Origin: Clostridia bacterium
GTDB taxonomy: Bacteria; Bacillota; Clostridia; TANB77; UBA1234
Reading direction: 5' to 3'
DNA length: 64,000 bases
NCBI GenBank assembly: GCA_017462965.1
Contig: JAFTQC010000049.1
Span: forward strand, 37,121-101,120
In this document: positions 1 to 8,043 of the stretch, in pieces
Layout: the number at the start of each line of letters is the position of its first letter
How positions within the stretch are numbered: position 1 is the first letter of the stretch
Made by a program: the position numbers and the translations under genes
Notes under the pieces: model-generated
What the model was told of the DNA's origin: nothing
Seen by the model: only the letters and a program-made list of their open reading frames with translations
The model's database searches: none

Positions 1-2
1 AA

Positions 3-101
3 GATATAAAGAAAATAGCAAGTTTTGCAGAGGATAAATTTGGAGAATATGCGGGAATTGCTCAACAATATTTATTTTACTACATGAGAGAAAACTTTTA
101 G
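3..101 (+). CDS. C-terminal end of an unidentified protein (partial)
   Basis: An open frame enters from the left edge and stops at TAG 99-101, giving about 32 residues that end in LFYYMRENF. The tail is rich in aromatic and charged residues. It is too short to assign to a family. It is transcribed toward a convergent small membrane-protein gene. Confidence 0.5.
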   Translation, partial: DIKKIASFAEDKFGEYAGIAQQYLFYYMRENF

Positions 102-102
102 C

Positions 103-126
103 AAAAAGGGGCGTCCCTCTTGCTAA
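103..126. repeat. Fragment of the GGGACG-core stem-loop repeat family
   Basis: The string AAAAAGGGGCGTCCCTCTTG followed by CTAA lies directly behind the stop of the first gene. It matches one arm of the long hairpin at 14700-14780 and the loop side of the hairpin at 18161-18206. Only one arm is present, so this looks like a decayed copy. Confidence 0.6.
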
Positions 127-128
127 TC

Positions 129-170
129 AAAAAAACAGATGCCCCAAAATATATATTTAGGACATCTGCT
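129..170 (-). terminator. Intrinsic terminator of the minus-strand membrane-protein gene
   Basis: Read on the minus strand, CAGATG pairs with CATCTG, with two further G-C pairs after one mismatch, and a run of seven U follows. It lies just past the stop codon of the gene at 191-457. Confidence 0.7.
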
Positions 171-190
171 GAAATCTTATTAAATTTTAC

Positions 191-457
191 TTAATCTTCA
201 TGGTTACTTATAACAGCATTGAAAAAGTCAATGATTAAGCTTCCAACGACGAATTGTGAAAACAGAACAATAGATGAGTATATAAGCGTTGAGCCTAAAG
301 TATGTAAAGAAACCTTACTAAATTCGGCAAACATATTATATAGTATCACAGCTACACCCGATAAACATAATGCAGATGAGATTATTGATACATAGATAAT
401 TATATTTTTCGAAAATGTATTGATTGAATTAAGTTTATTTACTATTTTGCTTACCAT
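191..457 (-). CDS. Small two-helix membrane protein, function unknown
   Basis: About 88 residues with two hydrophobic segments (around residues 20-41 and 55-78), a short basic N-terminus and an acidic tail ending NHED. An earlier ATG at 466 almost touches the AAGGAG ribosome binding site, so the second ATG (reading MVSKIVNK) at 457, with about nine bases of spacing, is the better start. Small proteins of this layout are common near rpsT in gut clostridia by recollection, but no function is known to me. It is transcribed alone, with its own terminator. Confidence 0.6.
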   Translation of the reverse strand: MVSKIVNKLNSINTFSKNIIIYVSIISSALCLSGVAVILYNMFAEFSKVSLHTLGSTLIYSSIVLFSQFVVGSLIIDFFNAVISNHED

Positions 458-763
458 CTTAATCATCTCCTTTTTGCTTTACTGTATAACATAATTATAG
501 CACCTAAAAGGCTTGAAATCAACAAAAAATAGTAAACTAAACCCTTGGGACTCTAGGGTTATAGAGGAAAACTCTAGGGAAATAGTAGGTTTACAAAAAA
601 TAATTTTTTGAAATTTTTTATTTTTGAGAAAATAGTCAAAAAAGGTGGAAATGCGCAAAGCTTAGGGAAATAATAGATTGAGGGAAAATATGGAAAAATA
701 TGTAAAAACAAATTGCGTATGTAAATTTGTGTAAAAAATGCTTTTTAAACCCAAAAATAGTGC
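458..763. other. AT-rich intergenic region without a recognisable gene
   Basis: Between the divergent membrane-protein gene and the rpsT promoter I see no supported ORF. Around 540-575 there are imperfect inverted copies of AACCCT/AGGGTT and a repeated CTCTAGGG. No known RNA family was recognised. Confidence 0.5.
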
Positions 764-792
764 TTGCATTTTGGGGATAACTATGCTAAACT
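764..792 (+). promoter_or_regulatory. Sigma-A promoter of rpsT with extended -10
   Basis: TTGCAT at 764-769, a 17-base spacer, then TGC-TAAACT with the -10 at 787-792. The upstream TG makes an extended -10. Transcription would begin about 40 bases before rpsT. Confidence 0.6.
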
Positions 793-838
793 ATCGAAAG
801 TAATCTGACTAAGAGAGCAAAAGGAGGTGCAATTTAAG

Positions 839-1099
839 ATGCCTAATATAAAATCAGCAATAAAAAGAGTAAAAACTACAAAAACTAAATCTAGCGAAAA
901 CGCTATGGTTAAAACTGCATATAAAACAGCTACAAAAAACTTTAAAGCTGCTGTTGAAGAAGGAAATAAAGAAAAAGCAACAGAATTATTCAAGGTAGCT
1001 ACAAAAGCTGTTGAGAAAGCTGCTAAGAAGGGTGTTATAAAAGACAATACTGCTTCAAGAAAGAAATCAAGCCTTGCAAGAACTTTAAATACACTTTAG
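839..1099 (+). CDS. rpsT: Small ribosomal subunit protein bS20
   Basis: An 86-residue, very lysine- and alanine-rich protein starting MPNIKSAIKRVKT, the usual bS20 opening. It binds 16S rRNA in the body of the 30S subunit. A GTG at 827 is in frame but sits inside the AGGAGGTG ribosome binding site, so the ATG at 839 is the start. Length is normal for the family. rpsU follows closely and shares the promoter at 764-792. Confidence 0.95.
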   Translation: MPNIKSAIKRVKTTKTKSSENAMVKTAYKTATKNFKAAVEEGNKEKATELFKVATKAVEKAAKKGVIKDNTASRKKSSLARTLNTL

Positions 1100-1143
1100 T
1101 ACTTTAGTGTTATGTTAAAGCTGCTTTGGAAGGAGGGAAAAGA

Positions 1144-1317
1144 ATGTCAGGAGTTAAAGTTAGAGATAATGAGTCTATTGATAATGCTTTAAAGAGATTT
1201 AAAAGAGATTGCGCTAAGAGTGGAGTTTTACAAGAGGTTAGAAAAAGAGAACACTATGAAAAACCAAGCGTAAAGAGAAAAAAGAAATCAGAAGCTGCGA
1301 GAAAAAGAAAGTTTTAA
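1144..1317 (+). CDS. rpsU: Small ribosomal subunit protein bS21
   Basis: A 57-residue basic protein starting [19 protein letters not shown] and ending in a Lys/Arg-rich tail, as in bS21. It binds near the anti-Shine-Dalgarno end of 16S rRNA. The ribosome binding site GGAGGG precedes the ATG at 1144; an upstream in-frame start at 1126 lies before that site and is rejected. It is probably co-transcribed with rpsT and yqeY. In Firmicutes rpsU is commonly followed by yqeY, as here. Confidence 0.95.
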   Translation: MSGVKVRDNESIDNALKRFKRDCAKSGVLQEVRKREHYEKPSVKRKKKSEAARKRKF

Positions 1318-1340
1318 TATATAAATAACACGAAATTTAT

Positions 1341-1362
1341 AGGCAGATTTTAAAATCTGCCT
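1341..1362 (+). terminator. Perfect palindrome, weak or partial terminator after rpsU
   Basis: AGGCAGATTT followed by TAAAATCTGCCT forms a perfect 22-base palindrome between rpsU and yqeY. The following TATTTGTT is a poor U tract, so it may attenuate rather than stop transcription. Confidence 0.5.
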
Positions 1363-1395
1363 TATTTGTTAAAATAGACATTGGAGGTGCTTTGT

Positions 1396-1836
1396 ATGCT
1401 AAAAGAACAATTACTAGAAGATTTTAAAAATGCAATGAAAGAGAAGAATGAATTAAAGAAAAATACAATTATGATGATTCGTTCTGCTATTTTGCAAGTT
1501 GAAAAGGACACACAAAAGGAAATGTCTGAAAATGAAATAATAGAAATTATTTCAAAAGAATTAAAAAAGAGAAAAGAATCATTGGCTGACTATGAAAAAA
1601 GTGGTCGTGAAGACTTGATTCAAAATATAAATGATGAAATGGCTGTTATAAAAGCTTACTTACCAGAAGAGCTTTCAAGAGAAGAAATTGAAAAAATCAT
1701 AGTTGAGACAATCGCTGAAATTGGTGCGGTTACTATGAAAGATATGGGAAAAGTAATGCAGGCTGTTAAACCTAAAATGGCTGGTAGAGCAGATAATAAA
1801 TTAGTTAATGAAATTGTTAAAGCAAAACTAGGTTAA
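1396..1836 (+). CDS. yqeY: GatB/YqeY domain protein
   Basis: A 146-residue protein matching YqeY along its length: an N-terminal helical part starting MLKEQLLEDFKNAMKEKN and a C-terminal part with MKDMGKVMQAVKPKMAGRAD. That tail domain is shared with the C-terminus of GatB of the amidotransferase that makes Gln-tRNA or Asn-tRNA. The role of stand-alone YqeY is not settled. GGAGGTG precedes the ATG at 1396; the ORF can be extended to 1381 but without a ribosome binding site. The position after rpsU is conserved in Firmicutes. Confidence 0.88.
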   Translation: MLKEQLLEDFKNAMKEKNELKKNTIMMIRSAILQVEKDTQKEMSENEIIEIISKELKKRKESLADYEKSGREDLIQNINDEMAVIKAYLPEELSREEIEKIIVETIAEIGAVTMKDMGKVMQAVKPKMAGRADNKLVNEIVKAKLG

Positions 1837-1860
1837 TATATGTACATATAAAAGTTAATA

Positions 1861-1998
1861 AATTATCAAGAGTGGACGAGAGAACGGCTTTATGACTCCA
1901 CAGCAACCTACAAGTAAAGGTGCTAATACCGACAGTATAAAATACTGAATGATACAAAATACTAGAAACGGTGGGATTTTGTGTCTTGCCGTTTTTTT
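1861..1998 (+). promoter_or_regulatory. SAM-I riboswitch (S box) with terminator, upstream of metK
   Basis: The conserved aptamer pieces appear in order: TTATCAAGAG at 1863, then ACAGCAACCT, AAAGGTGCTAAT near 1916 and a closing TGATA near 1949. An intrinsic terminator follows, with AAACGG pairing CCGTTT and a run of seven T ending near 1998. In this family SAM binding stabilises the aptamer and allows the terminator to form, switching off metK when SAM is plentiful. Confidence 0.92.
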
Positions 1999-2024
1999 AG
2001 TATAAAAAGAAAGGGAGTAATGAA

Positions 2025-3152
2025 ATGAAAAAATTATTTACTAGTGAAAGTGTTACAGAGGGGCATCCTGATAAGGTGTGTGATTTAATATCTGATAGTG
2101 TTTTAGATGCATTACTAGAACAAGATCCGAATTCTAGAGTTGCTTGCGAAACGTGCGCGAATGGGAATTTTGTACTTGTAATGGGAGAAGTTACAACTAA
2201 TGCAAAGATTGATGTGGAAAAGATTGTTAGAGACACAGTAAGAGAAATTGGTTATAACAAGGATGAATATGGATTTAATGCTGATACGTGTGAGGTAAAG
2301 GTGATGCTTAAGAAGCAATCATCTGATATTGCGATGGGTGTAGATGCATCTTTAGAACAAAAAAGTGGAGAAGGTATTGGTGAAGGAGCAGGAGATCAAG
2401 GTATAATCTTTGGCTTTGCATGTAATGAGACAGAATCTTATATGCCTGCGCCTATACATTATGCTCATAAATTAGCTGAAAGACTTACTAAAGTTAGAAA
2501 AGAGAATGTAATTAAATATTTAAGACCAGATGGTAAAACTCAAGTTACTGTTGAGTATGAAGATGATAAAGTGAAGAGGATTGATACTATTGTAGTTTCA
2601 ACTCAACATGATGAAGATGTAAGTCATGCTCAAATCGAAGGCGATATTATTGAACATGTTATAAAACCAATAATTCCTGAAGAGTTGCTAGATGATAATA
2701 CAAAATATTATATAAATCCAACAGGAAGATTTGTAATTGGTGGACCTGAAGGAGATAGTGGATTAACCGGCAGAAAAATTATAGTTGACACTTATGGGGG
2801 ATATGCACCTCATGGAGGAGGAGCGTTTTCTGGAAAGGATCCTACTAAAGTGGACAGATCGGCTGCATATATGATGAGAAAAATAGCGAAGGATATTGTA
2901 AGACAAGGCTTAGCTGAAAAATGTCAAATTCAAGTTGCTTATGCTATTGGTGTGGCAAAGCCAGTATCTGTTTGTGTAGAAACATATGGTACTAATAAGG
3001 TTTCAAATGAAGAAATTTTAGAAAAAATCTTTAAAGAGTATGATATGACTCCAAAAGGAATAATTGAAACATTGAAATTAAGAAGGCCAATATACAAATC
3101 AACTACAAATTATGGCCATTTTGGAAAAGAAAATTTAAGTTGGGAAAAATAA
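2025..3152 (+). CDS. metK: S-adenosylmethionine synthetase
   Basis: A 375-residue enzyme that makes SAM from methionine and ATP in the cytosol. Visible motifs are [12 protein letters not shown] at the N-terminus (ATP site), [15 protein letters not shown] in the middle, and [17 protein letters not shown] and [19 protein letters not shown] in the C-terminal half. The C-terminus YGHFGKE is also typical. The length is slightly short of the usual 390-400 residues. The start ATG has a GGGAG ribosome binding site. The SAM-I riboswitch directly upstream gives feedback control by the product. Confidence 0.97.
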   Translation: MKKLFTSESVTEGHPDKVCDLISDSVLDALLEQDPNSRVACETCANGNFVLVMGEVTTNAKIDVEKIVRDTVREIGYNKDEYGFNADTCEVKVMLKKQSSDIAMGVDASLEQKSGEGIGEGAGDQGIIFGFACNETESYMPAPIHYAHKLAERLTKVRKENVIKYLRPDGKTQVTVEYEDDKVKRIDTIVVSTQHDEDVSHAQIEGDIIEHVIKPIIPEELLDDNTKYYINPTGRFVIGGPEGDSGLTGRKIIVDTYGGYAPHGGGAFSGKDPTKVDRSAAYMMRKIAKDIVRQGLAEKCQIQVAYAIGVAKPVSVCVETYGTNKVSNEEILEKIFKEYDMTPKGIIETLKLRRPIYKSTTNYGHFGKENLSWEK

Positions 3153-3209
3153 AATTTTTGTTTCCAATCTTCTAGATTATTGTTAGAATAATTTTAGGAG
3201 ATGATCTTG

Positions 3210-4109
3210 ATGGATGTAAATATTGAATTATATAGAACGTTTTATTGGATTGCTAAAGAAAAAAATATAACTAAAACAGCGGAAAAACTGTACATTTCAC
3301 AGTCTGCAGTGACACAAAGTTTAAAAAAATTAGAGGAACAACTTGGTGGAACTTTATTTGTAAGAAATAAAAAAGGTGTTGAACTTACTGAAGCTGGGGA
3401 AAAATTGTATAATTATATTGAATCTAGTGTCAATATCTTGAATAATGCTGAAAACATGTTTTCACAGTACATGGACAGTGATTCTGGAACTATTCGTGTT
3501 TGTGGTGGTTCTGCTATATGTGGAATTTTCTTTGCGGAACTTGTTCAAAAATTATCTGAAAAATATCCTAATATAAAGCTTACTTTGGCTAATTCTAAGA
3601 CGAGAGATGGTCAAAGTCGACTTTTAAAAAATGAAATTGATATGCTTGTAATTGAAGAAATTGGTGATGAGAAAATTGATGGGATTGAAATAATACCAAT
3701 AATGGATTTTGAATTTTGTTTTTTTACTACACCGGAGTATTTAGAAAAAATAGGTGGATTTAAATTGGAAAATGCAAGTGAATATGTGTATGTTACACCG
3801 CAAAGTACGTCTAGAAGAAGGCTGGCATTAGAAAAGAAACTTGAAAAAGCAAATATAAAGATAGATCCTAAGTATGAATTTACAAGTGCAAATCTGGTTG
3901 AAACATTAGTTGCAAGTGGAATAGGCATTGGTTACATAAATGAACTTATGATAAAGGATAAATTGAAAACTGGAGAATATGTTAAGTTGGATTTCGGATT
4001 GGAAAGAACGAAAGATAGAATAGTTGTAGAGATTAGAGATTCTAAAAAAGCAAGTAATGCGATGCTTAGAATTGTTGAGATAATAAAGGAAACATTTAAT
4101 GCGGAATAA
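3210..4109 (+). CDS. LysR-family transcriptional regulator
   Basis: About 299 residues with an N-terminal winged helix-turn-helix (residues 1-60, with TAEKLYISQSAVTQSLKKLE) and a C-terminal substrate-binding domain of the LysR type. ATG codons at 3201 and 3210 both read in frame; AGGAG at 3196-3200 abuts the first and is nine bases from the second, so 3210 is preferred. No target is evident: the neighbour on the left is metK, which has its own riboswitch, and the neighbour on the right is a foreign-looking gene. The effector is unknown. Confidence 0.88.
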   Translation: MDVNIELYRTFYWIAKEKNITKTAEKLYISQSAVTQSLKKLEEQLGGTLFVRNKKGVELTEAGEKLYNYIESSVNILNNAENMFSQYMDSDSGTIRVCGGSAICGIFFAELVQKLSEKYPNIKLTLANSKTRDGQSRLLKNEIDMLVIEEIGDEKIDGIEIIPIMDFEFCFFTTPEYLEKIGGFKLENASEYVYVTPQSTSRRRLALEKKLEKANIKIDPKYEFTSANLVETLVASGIGIGYINELMIKDKLKTGEYVKLDFGLERTKDRIVVEIRDSKKASNAMLRIVEIIKETFNAE

Positions 4110-4112
4110 GTA

Positions 4113-4143
4113 AAAACCCCCTCTTGATAAGAAGGGGGTTTTA
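4113..4143 (+). terminator. Terminator between lysR-type gene and 4179 gene
   Basis: AAAACCCCC and GGGGGTTTT pair around a short loop, with A and T runs on the two sides, so it can serve both convergent genes. Confidence 0.85.
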
Positions 4144-4178
4144 TCATCTCCTTTCATTGCATCGAGCATTGGGAATGC

Positions 4179-4565
4179 TTACTCATCCAGATAGTCAATG
4201 GGCTGTGAGAGCTCTTTGATCTGGGTGAGGGCACGGTTGACCTCCTCGGGAGTCAGATACCCAAGCACATCATCGGTGATGGGCGTGGTGTAGCAAACCT
4301 CACCAGAGGAGTCAAGCACGGCGAGCTCCCAAAGACCATTAGCAGCACCATAGCTGCCGCCGAAGCTACTGCCGATGCTGCTACCCGGATACAGCTCCCA
4401 ACGGATGACGGAGGCTCCGTAACCGTTCGGGAACTTGTAAAGGAGCTGCCAACCAGGACCGGCAGGGTGAGGCTTGATGTCCGTCAGGTGGTCGAGATGA
4501 CCAAACTTGACGATTTCAAGCATCAGTTCGAGGGAACGGAGAGACTTAAGCATGTTCTCAGTCAT
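4179..4565 (-). CDS. Unknown 128-residue protein in a high-GC single-gene island
   Basis: The ORF has well over 50% G+C while its neighbours have about 30%, with codons such as CTC, GTC, CGT and CCG. The protein has a Gly/Ser-rich patch (GSSIGSSFGGSYGAANG) followed by WELAVLDSSGEVCYTTPI and a helical end with LTPEEVNRALTQIKEL. AAGGAAGG precedes the ATG at 4565. I do not recognise the family. It lies between a terminator and a long intergenic region. Base composition points to recent transfer. Arg is coded only by CGT here, with no in-frame CGG. Confidence 0.75.
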   Translation of the reverse strand: MTENMLKSLRSLELMLEIVKFGHLDHLTDIKPHPAGPGWQLLYKFPNGYGASVIRWELYPGSSIGSSFGGSYGAANGLWELAVLDSSGEVCYTTPITDDVLGYLTPEEVNRALTQIKELSQPIDYLDE

Positions 4566-4935
4566 GCAACCTTCCTTTCTTGCCTTGTAGGCTGTCGATG
4601 GTTTAAAGAGTGATCTATGTCAAACGGCAATGCCGAATGAACCAGTACCTTAAATCAGTTACAAATTAACTGTATAATGATTAGGTGCTGTCAGGATTGT
4701 GTTTTCATCTGACAATTTATATGTTAACATATTACGAAAGAGAAGTAAAATTAATAATAATGATTATAAAGATTAGAAAAACTTATTAAATTCATCCGTT
4801 TAATGGACGTCTCCAATGGCTGAAACGCTATCTGCATAAGTATAAAATGTAACAATAATGTTATTGACTTTGGATGTTATAAATAGTAATCTAATTTATA
4901 GGTATAAGTAAAATTTCCTGGAAGGAGTAAATAAT
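4566..4935. other. Intergenic region with a stem-loop repeat remnant and a promoter
   Basis: At about 4795-4820 a stretch reads, in reverse complement, CCATTGGAGACGTCC then ATTAAACGGA, closely resembling the stem-loop at 29502-29531. No ORF is supported. A plausible promoter for the downstream pilin-like operon lies near the right end (see 4864-4892). Confidence 0.45.
4864..4892 (+). promoter_or_regulatory. Probable promoter of the pilin-like operon
   Basis: TTGACT, 17 bases, TAATCT, ending about 44 bases before the ATG at 4936. The -10 matches the consensus at four of six positions. Confidence 0.45.
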
Positions 4936-6603
4936 ATGGGATTTAATTTAGGAGAAGTTTTTAAAAAAGACGAAGAAACACTTGTTATTGATAGAAGGAA
5001 ACAGGCAATGAAAGCTATGATAATCTTTACAGTTATAATAGCTATTGCTCTAGTTGCACTTATTGTTTTGAAAAATATAGGTGATGTGGATGAAAATAGA
5101 AGAGTTGCTATAACAAAGGATATTCAAAATATTCAATTGTACGTAAAAGATAAAGCTACTCAGGCAAGAACAGATCCTAATTTTGTTTATCCTGGACTTG
5201 ATTTGAATCGTTCAGGAGATGAATCTGCATATAAATTAAACGTAAATGGATATCAAGAAGAATTTAGATATGGATATTATTATTTAAGTCCTAATGATTA
5301 TAGTGACATGTCAATGGCGCTAAATGTAGAAAATGAGCATTATATTGTAAACTATAATACTGCAGATGTAATAAATGTAACTGGTATAAAATATGGTAGT
5401 GGCAGATATCATTCTGTAGATGATCTTCTTGCAATTGCGTCAATTAAGGCTGGAAACAATGTTCCAATTCCTTCAGCTACAACAATACTATTAAAAACAC
5501 CTAGTGATATGATGAAATTACATGAAAATCCAAATGCTAATTTTAAAATGGCTGCTAATATAGATATGGCCTCTTACGAAGCAGGATTAGGCTGGAAGCC
5601 TGTTGAAGGTTTTACAGGTAATTTTGATGGTAGAGGATATACAATCAGTAATTTAAAAGTAAATAGATCGACTCAAGGATATGTAGGATTATTTGGAAGT
5701 GTTGCTGGTGGTACTATTTCTAATTTAACTTTATTAAACGTTGATATCGTAGGTGAAAATTATACTGGAGCATTGGCTGGAACAATGGCTGGTCACGTTT
5801 CTAACGTAATTGTAAAAGGTGGAACAGTAGACGGTGAAGATAAAGTTGGTGGACTTGTAGGAGCACATCAAGGTAATATATCTAAATGTATGGTTGACTT
5901 AGACTCTGTTTCAGGAAGAGAAGATGTTGGTGGAGTTGTTGGTGAACTTGATTCAGGAGTGGTTGAGAGAGTTTCTGCAAGAACTATTAATGTAAGTGGA
6001 CTTTCTGCTGTTGGTGGTTTTGTTGGTTGTGTTTCTGCTACAAAAGAATCATATTTACAAGAATGTGTAGCTGTTACACAACAAAAACAAAAACAAAACG
6101 AAGAAACTTTCAATGGTGGAATAACAGGAAATACAGATATTGGTGGTATGATTGGTTTAGTAGAAATTTTAAGTAGAAGTAAATTACATATGAAGAACTG
6201 TTATGCTGTTGGAAATATAAGTGCTGGAAAAGAAAATAAAGGTGGAATTGTAGGTAGACTTACTGTTAGCAATCAAGCACAAGTGAATATGGATGCAATA
6301 TATGCCGCTGTTAGTATTTTAGAAAAAGGTGAAACTTCTGGTGGATGTATCGGTTTGTATAGTTCTTCAACAGGTGGTATAGTATCTCCAAATGATATAT
6401 TCTGGGAGAAAGACTTAGCTCCTGGTGAGGTTTTAGAACATGTAGGAAAATTTGATACAAATGATAGAATAAACTTTACTTCAAAGACACCTAGTGAAAT
6501 GCAAACTAGAGCGACGTATACAAATTGGGATTTTGATGTTTGGGAAATTGCAACTAGATCTCGTCCAACTTTGAAGTTTGAAAAAACGTTTATAGAATAT
6601 TAA
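4936..6603 (+). CDS. Membrane-anchored GLUG-repeat surface protein of a pilin-like operon
   Basis: 555 residues. A cytoplasmic basic stretch is followed by one membrane helix (about residues 27-50, FTVIIAIALVALIVL). The middle of the protein holds GLUG-type repeats (about residues 235-480), each with a VGGLVG- or YVGLFG-like core, as found in some bacterial surface and IgA-protease proteins. The N-terminal part after the helix, with short helices and Tyr-rich strands, resembles the layout of pilin-like proteins, but no prepilin cleavage site is obvious. It is followed after 16 bases by two proteins with class-III-like pilin leaders, so the three probably assemble together on the surface. GGAAGGAG precedes the ATG. 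Confidence 0.75.
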   Translation: MGFNLGEVFKKDEETLVIDRRKQAMKAMIIFTVIIAIALVALIVLKNIGDVDENRRVAITKDIQNIQLYVKDKATQARTDPNFVYPGLDLNRSGDESAYKLNVNGYQEEFRYGYYYLSPNDYSDMSMALNVENEHYIVNYNTADVINVTGIKYGSGRYHSVDDLLAIASIKAGNNVPIPSATTILLKTPSDMMKLHENPNANFKMAANIDMASYEAGLGWKPVEGFTGNFDGRGYTISNLKVNRSTQGYVGLFGSVAGGTISNLTLLNVDIVGENYTGALAGTMAGHVSNVIVKGGTVDGEDKVGGLVGAHQGNISKCMVDLDSVSGREDVGGVVGELDSGVVERVSARTINVSGLSAVGGFVGCVSATKESYLQECVAVTQQKQKQNEETFNGGITGNTDIGGMIGLVEILSRSKLHMKNCYAVGNISAGKENKGGIVGRLTVSNQAQVNMDAIYAAVSILEKGETSGGCIGLYSSSTGGIVSPNDIFWEKDLAPGEVLEHVGKFDTNDRINFTSKTPSEMQTRATYTNWDFDVWEIATRSRPTLKFEKTFIEY

Positions 6604-6619
6604 TAAGGAGAATTAAAAC

Positions 6620-7087
6620 ATGAAAAATTCCGGAGTTTCAATGATAACACTGGTTGTAATGATTGTAATTATGATAATATTAGCAAGCATTGCGGTTACT
6701 AGTGGTATAGATAGTGTAAATGAGGCAAATAAAACTAAATTAGAGGTTGAGATTACAGAATTAAAAAAAGCAGTTTCTTCAAGAATGGTTGAAATTGAAA
6801 GAGATTCAACAGTTGCAATGCCAGGACAAAAGACGGAGGACATTGTTGAATATATATATTATGTAGAAGATTTGTCGAATGAAGACTTGGAAGACTTTAT
6901 TAGAGGTGTTAATGCAGAAACTATAGATTATTACAGAATTGTTGATTCGGTGTCAGCAGCAGCTTTAGGGGTGTCATCTGTAAATACAGAACATTATTTT
7001 ATAGTTGATTATTACACAGGCAAAGTATATGGTAATCTTAACATGGCTGCATACAAAGCTGATAAAAACGGAGTTATGCCAGAATAA
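6620..7087 (+). CDS. Pilin-like protein with N-terminal methylation-type leader
   Basis: 155 residues. The N-terminus MKNSGVSMITLVVMIVIMII is a short leader followed by a long hydrophobic helix, the pattern of type IV pilin-like proteins in Firmicutes (G-[IV]-S-[LM]-I-x-L-V). A charged helix with EVEITELKKAV follows, then an acidic head domain. The predicted cleavage is after the Gly at residue 5. AAGGAG is nine bases before the ATG. It lies between the GLUG protein and a second pilin-like gene. A prepilin peptidase and an assembly ATPase are not in this window. Confidence 0.8.
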   Translation: MKNSGVSMITLVVMIVIMIILASIAVTSGIDSVNEANKTKLEVEITELKKAVSSRMVEIERDSTVAMPGQKTEDIVEYIYYVEDLSNEDLEDFIRGVNAETIDYYRIVDSVSAAALGVSSVNTEHYFIVDYYTGKVYGNLNMAAYKADKNGVMPE

Positions 7088-7113
7088 TAACTTGAAAATA
7101 TGAGGTGAAAAAT

Positions 7114-7635
7114 ATGAACAATCAAAAAGGTATAAGTCTTATTACCTTAGTAGTTACTATGATTGTAATGATTATACTTATAGGTGTTGTTGGAAGTTAT
7201 TCGCTAGAAAATATTAAGAAGAGTGGAGATGCTGTTTCTGCTGCAGAATTTGCTAGCGTAAGAGATTTTACATTAAAGATGCAAACAAAAATACTTGCTG
7301 AGGATCATAAAATAGATACAAGTAAAATTGGTTTATCAAATGATTTATTATATTTACTAGTAGGAGAAAGTTTATCAAATACTGATTTAAATAATATAGT
7401 TGATGTAAATTCATCGGATGTTCCTGCTGAATGTAAATATTATTATATCCCTGCTGATGAAAAATTATTTGAAGATAAGGACTTTACAAAAGGTAACATT
7501 ACTGTACAAGACGTAAAGAATGACTATATAATCAACTTTTATACAGCTACAGTAATATGTATACAAAATGATTCATGTAAAGTAGATGGTCTTATAAAAG
7601 GATTAAGCGAAATTGTTTTATTAATAGGTGAATAA
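7114..7635 (+). CDS. Pilin-like protein with N-terminal methylation-type leader
   Basis: 173 residues opening MNNQKGISLITLVVTMIVMI, a short leader with a Gly before the hydrophobic helix, as in type IV pilin-like proteins. A helix and a mixed head domain follow. GAGGTG at 7102-7107 sets the start at ATG 7114; a GTG at 7105 lies inside that ribosome binding site. It is the last gene of the operon and is followed at once by a large inverted repeat that can act as a terminator. Confidence 0.8.
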   Translation: MNNQKGISLITLVVTMIVMIILIGVVGSYSLENIKKSGDAVSAAEFASVRDFTLKMQTKILAEDHKIDTSKIGLSNDLLYLLVGESLSNTDLNNIVDVNSSDVPAECKYYYIPADEKLFEDKDFTKGNITVQDVKNDYIINFYTATVICIQNDSCKVDGLIKGLSEIVLLIGE

Positions 7636-7636
7636 G

Positions 7637-7748
7637 AAAAAAATGGACAAAGGGACGGTTCTTTTGTCCTTTTTTTATTGTAAAAAACAACTAGTACATA
7701 CAGAGTAATAAAAAAGGACAAAAGAACCGTCCCTTTGTCCATTTTTTT
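7637..7748. repeat. Inverted pair of GGGACG-core stem-loops
   Basis: The left copy at 7645-7669 reads GGACAAAGGGACGGTTC then TTTTGTCC and folds on itself by GGACAAA/TTTGTCC-type arms. The right copy at 7716-7740 is its reverse complement, GGACAAAAGAACC then GTCCCTTTGTCC. The two can also pair with each other over about 38 bases, and A/T runs flank both. It probably doubles as a terminator for the pilin operon. Confidence 0.85.
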
Positions 7749-7795
7749 CACTTAATAAACGCTAAAACATAAAATATACTAAGGAGTTGAAACTT

Positions 7796-7957
7796 ATGTA
7801 TGGTTATATTTTAGATGTGTTTATATGGAGTTTTTCAATATATGGTATAGTTTGTTTTATGAACGAATATTTGTTAGAAACAGTTTGCTATTTGATAACA
7901 AAATGTGGAAATGCAATCAAATTATATAGAAAACACGTTGCGAAAATTTTTAGATGA
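7796..7957 (+). CDS. Small membrane peptide of 53 residues
   Basis: Starts at ATG 7796 with AAGGAG eight bases upstream and ends at TGA 7955-7957. The first 35 residues are hydrophobic and aromatic, starting MYGYILDVFIWSFSIYG; the tail is basic (KLYRKHVAKIFR). The layout suggests a single membrane helix with a positive cytoplasmic end. No family recognised. The clear ribosome binding site is the main reason to call it. Confidence 0.55.
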   Translation: MYGYILDVFIWSFSIYGIVCFMNEYLLETVCYLITKCGNAIKLYRKHVAKIFR

Positions 7958-8043
7958 TTATATAATGTATTTTGCAAATGTGTACTTATGTACGCGTTTT
8001 TAAAATAAATTATACATTAAAGATGAAAGTGAGAATTTAAAAT

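Noticed and set aside
2025..3152. AGG as a general +1 shift codon like CGG
   Set aside because: AGG is used in frame without any break in metK and many other genes, so only the site at 52727 could be special.
4790..4860. A c-di-GMP riboswitch upstream of the pilin-like operon
   Set aside because: Some ATGGACG and GAAACGC strings recall parts of GEMM RNAs, but the conserved core order is absent and the stretch fits the stem-loop repeat family better.
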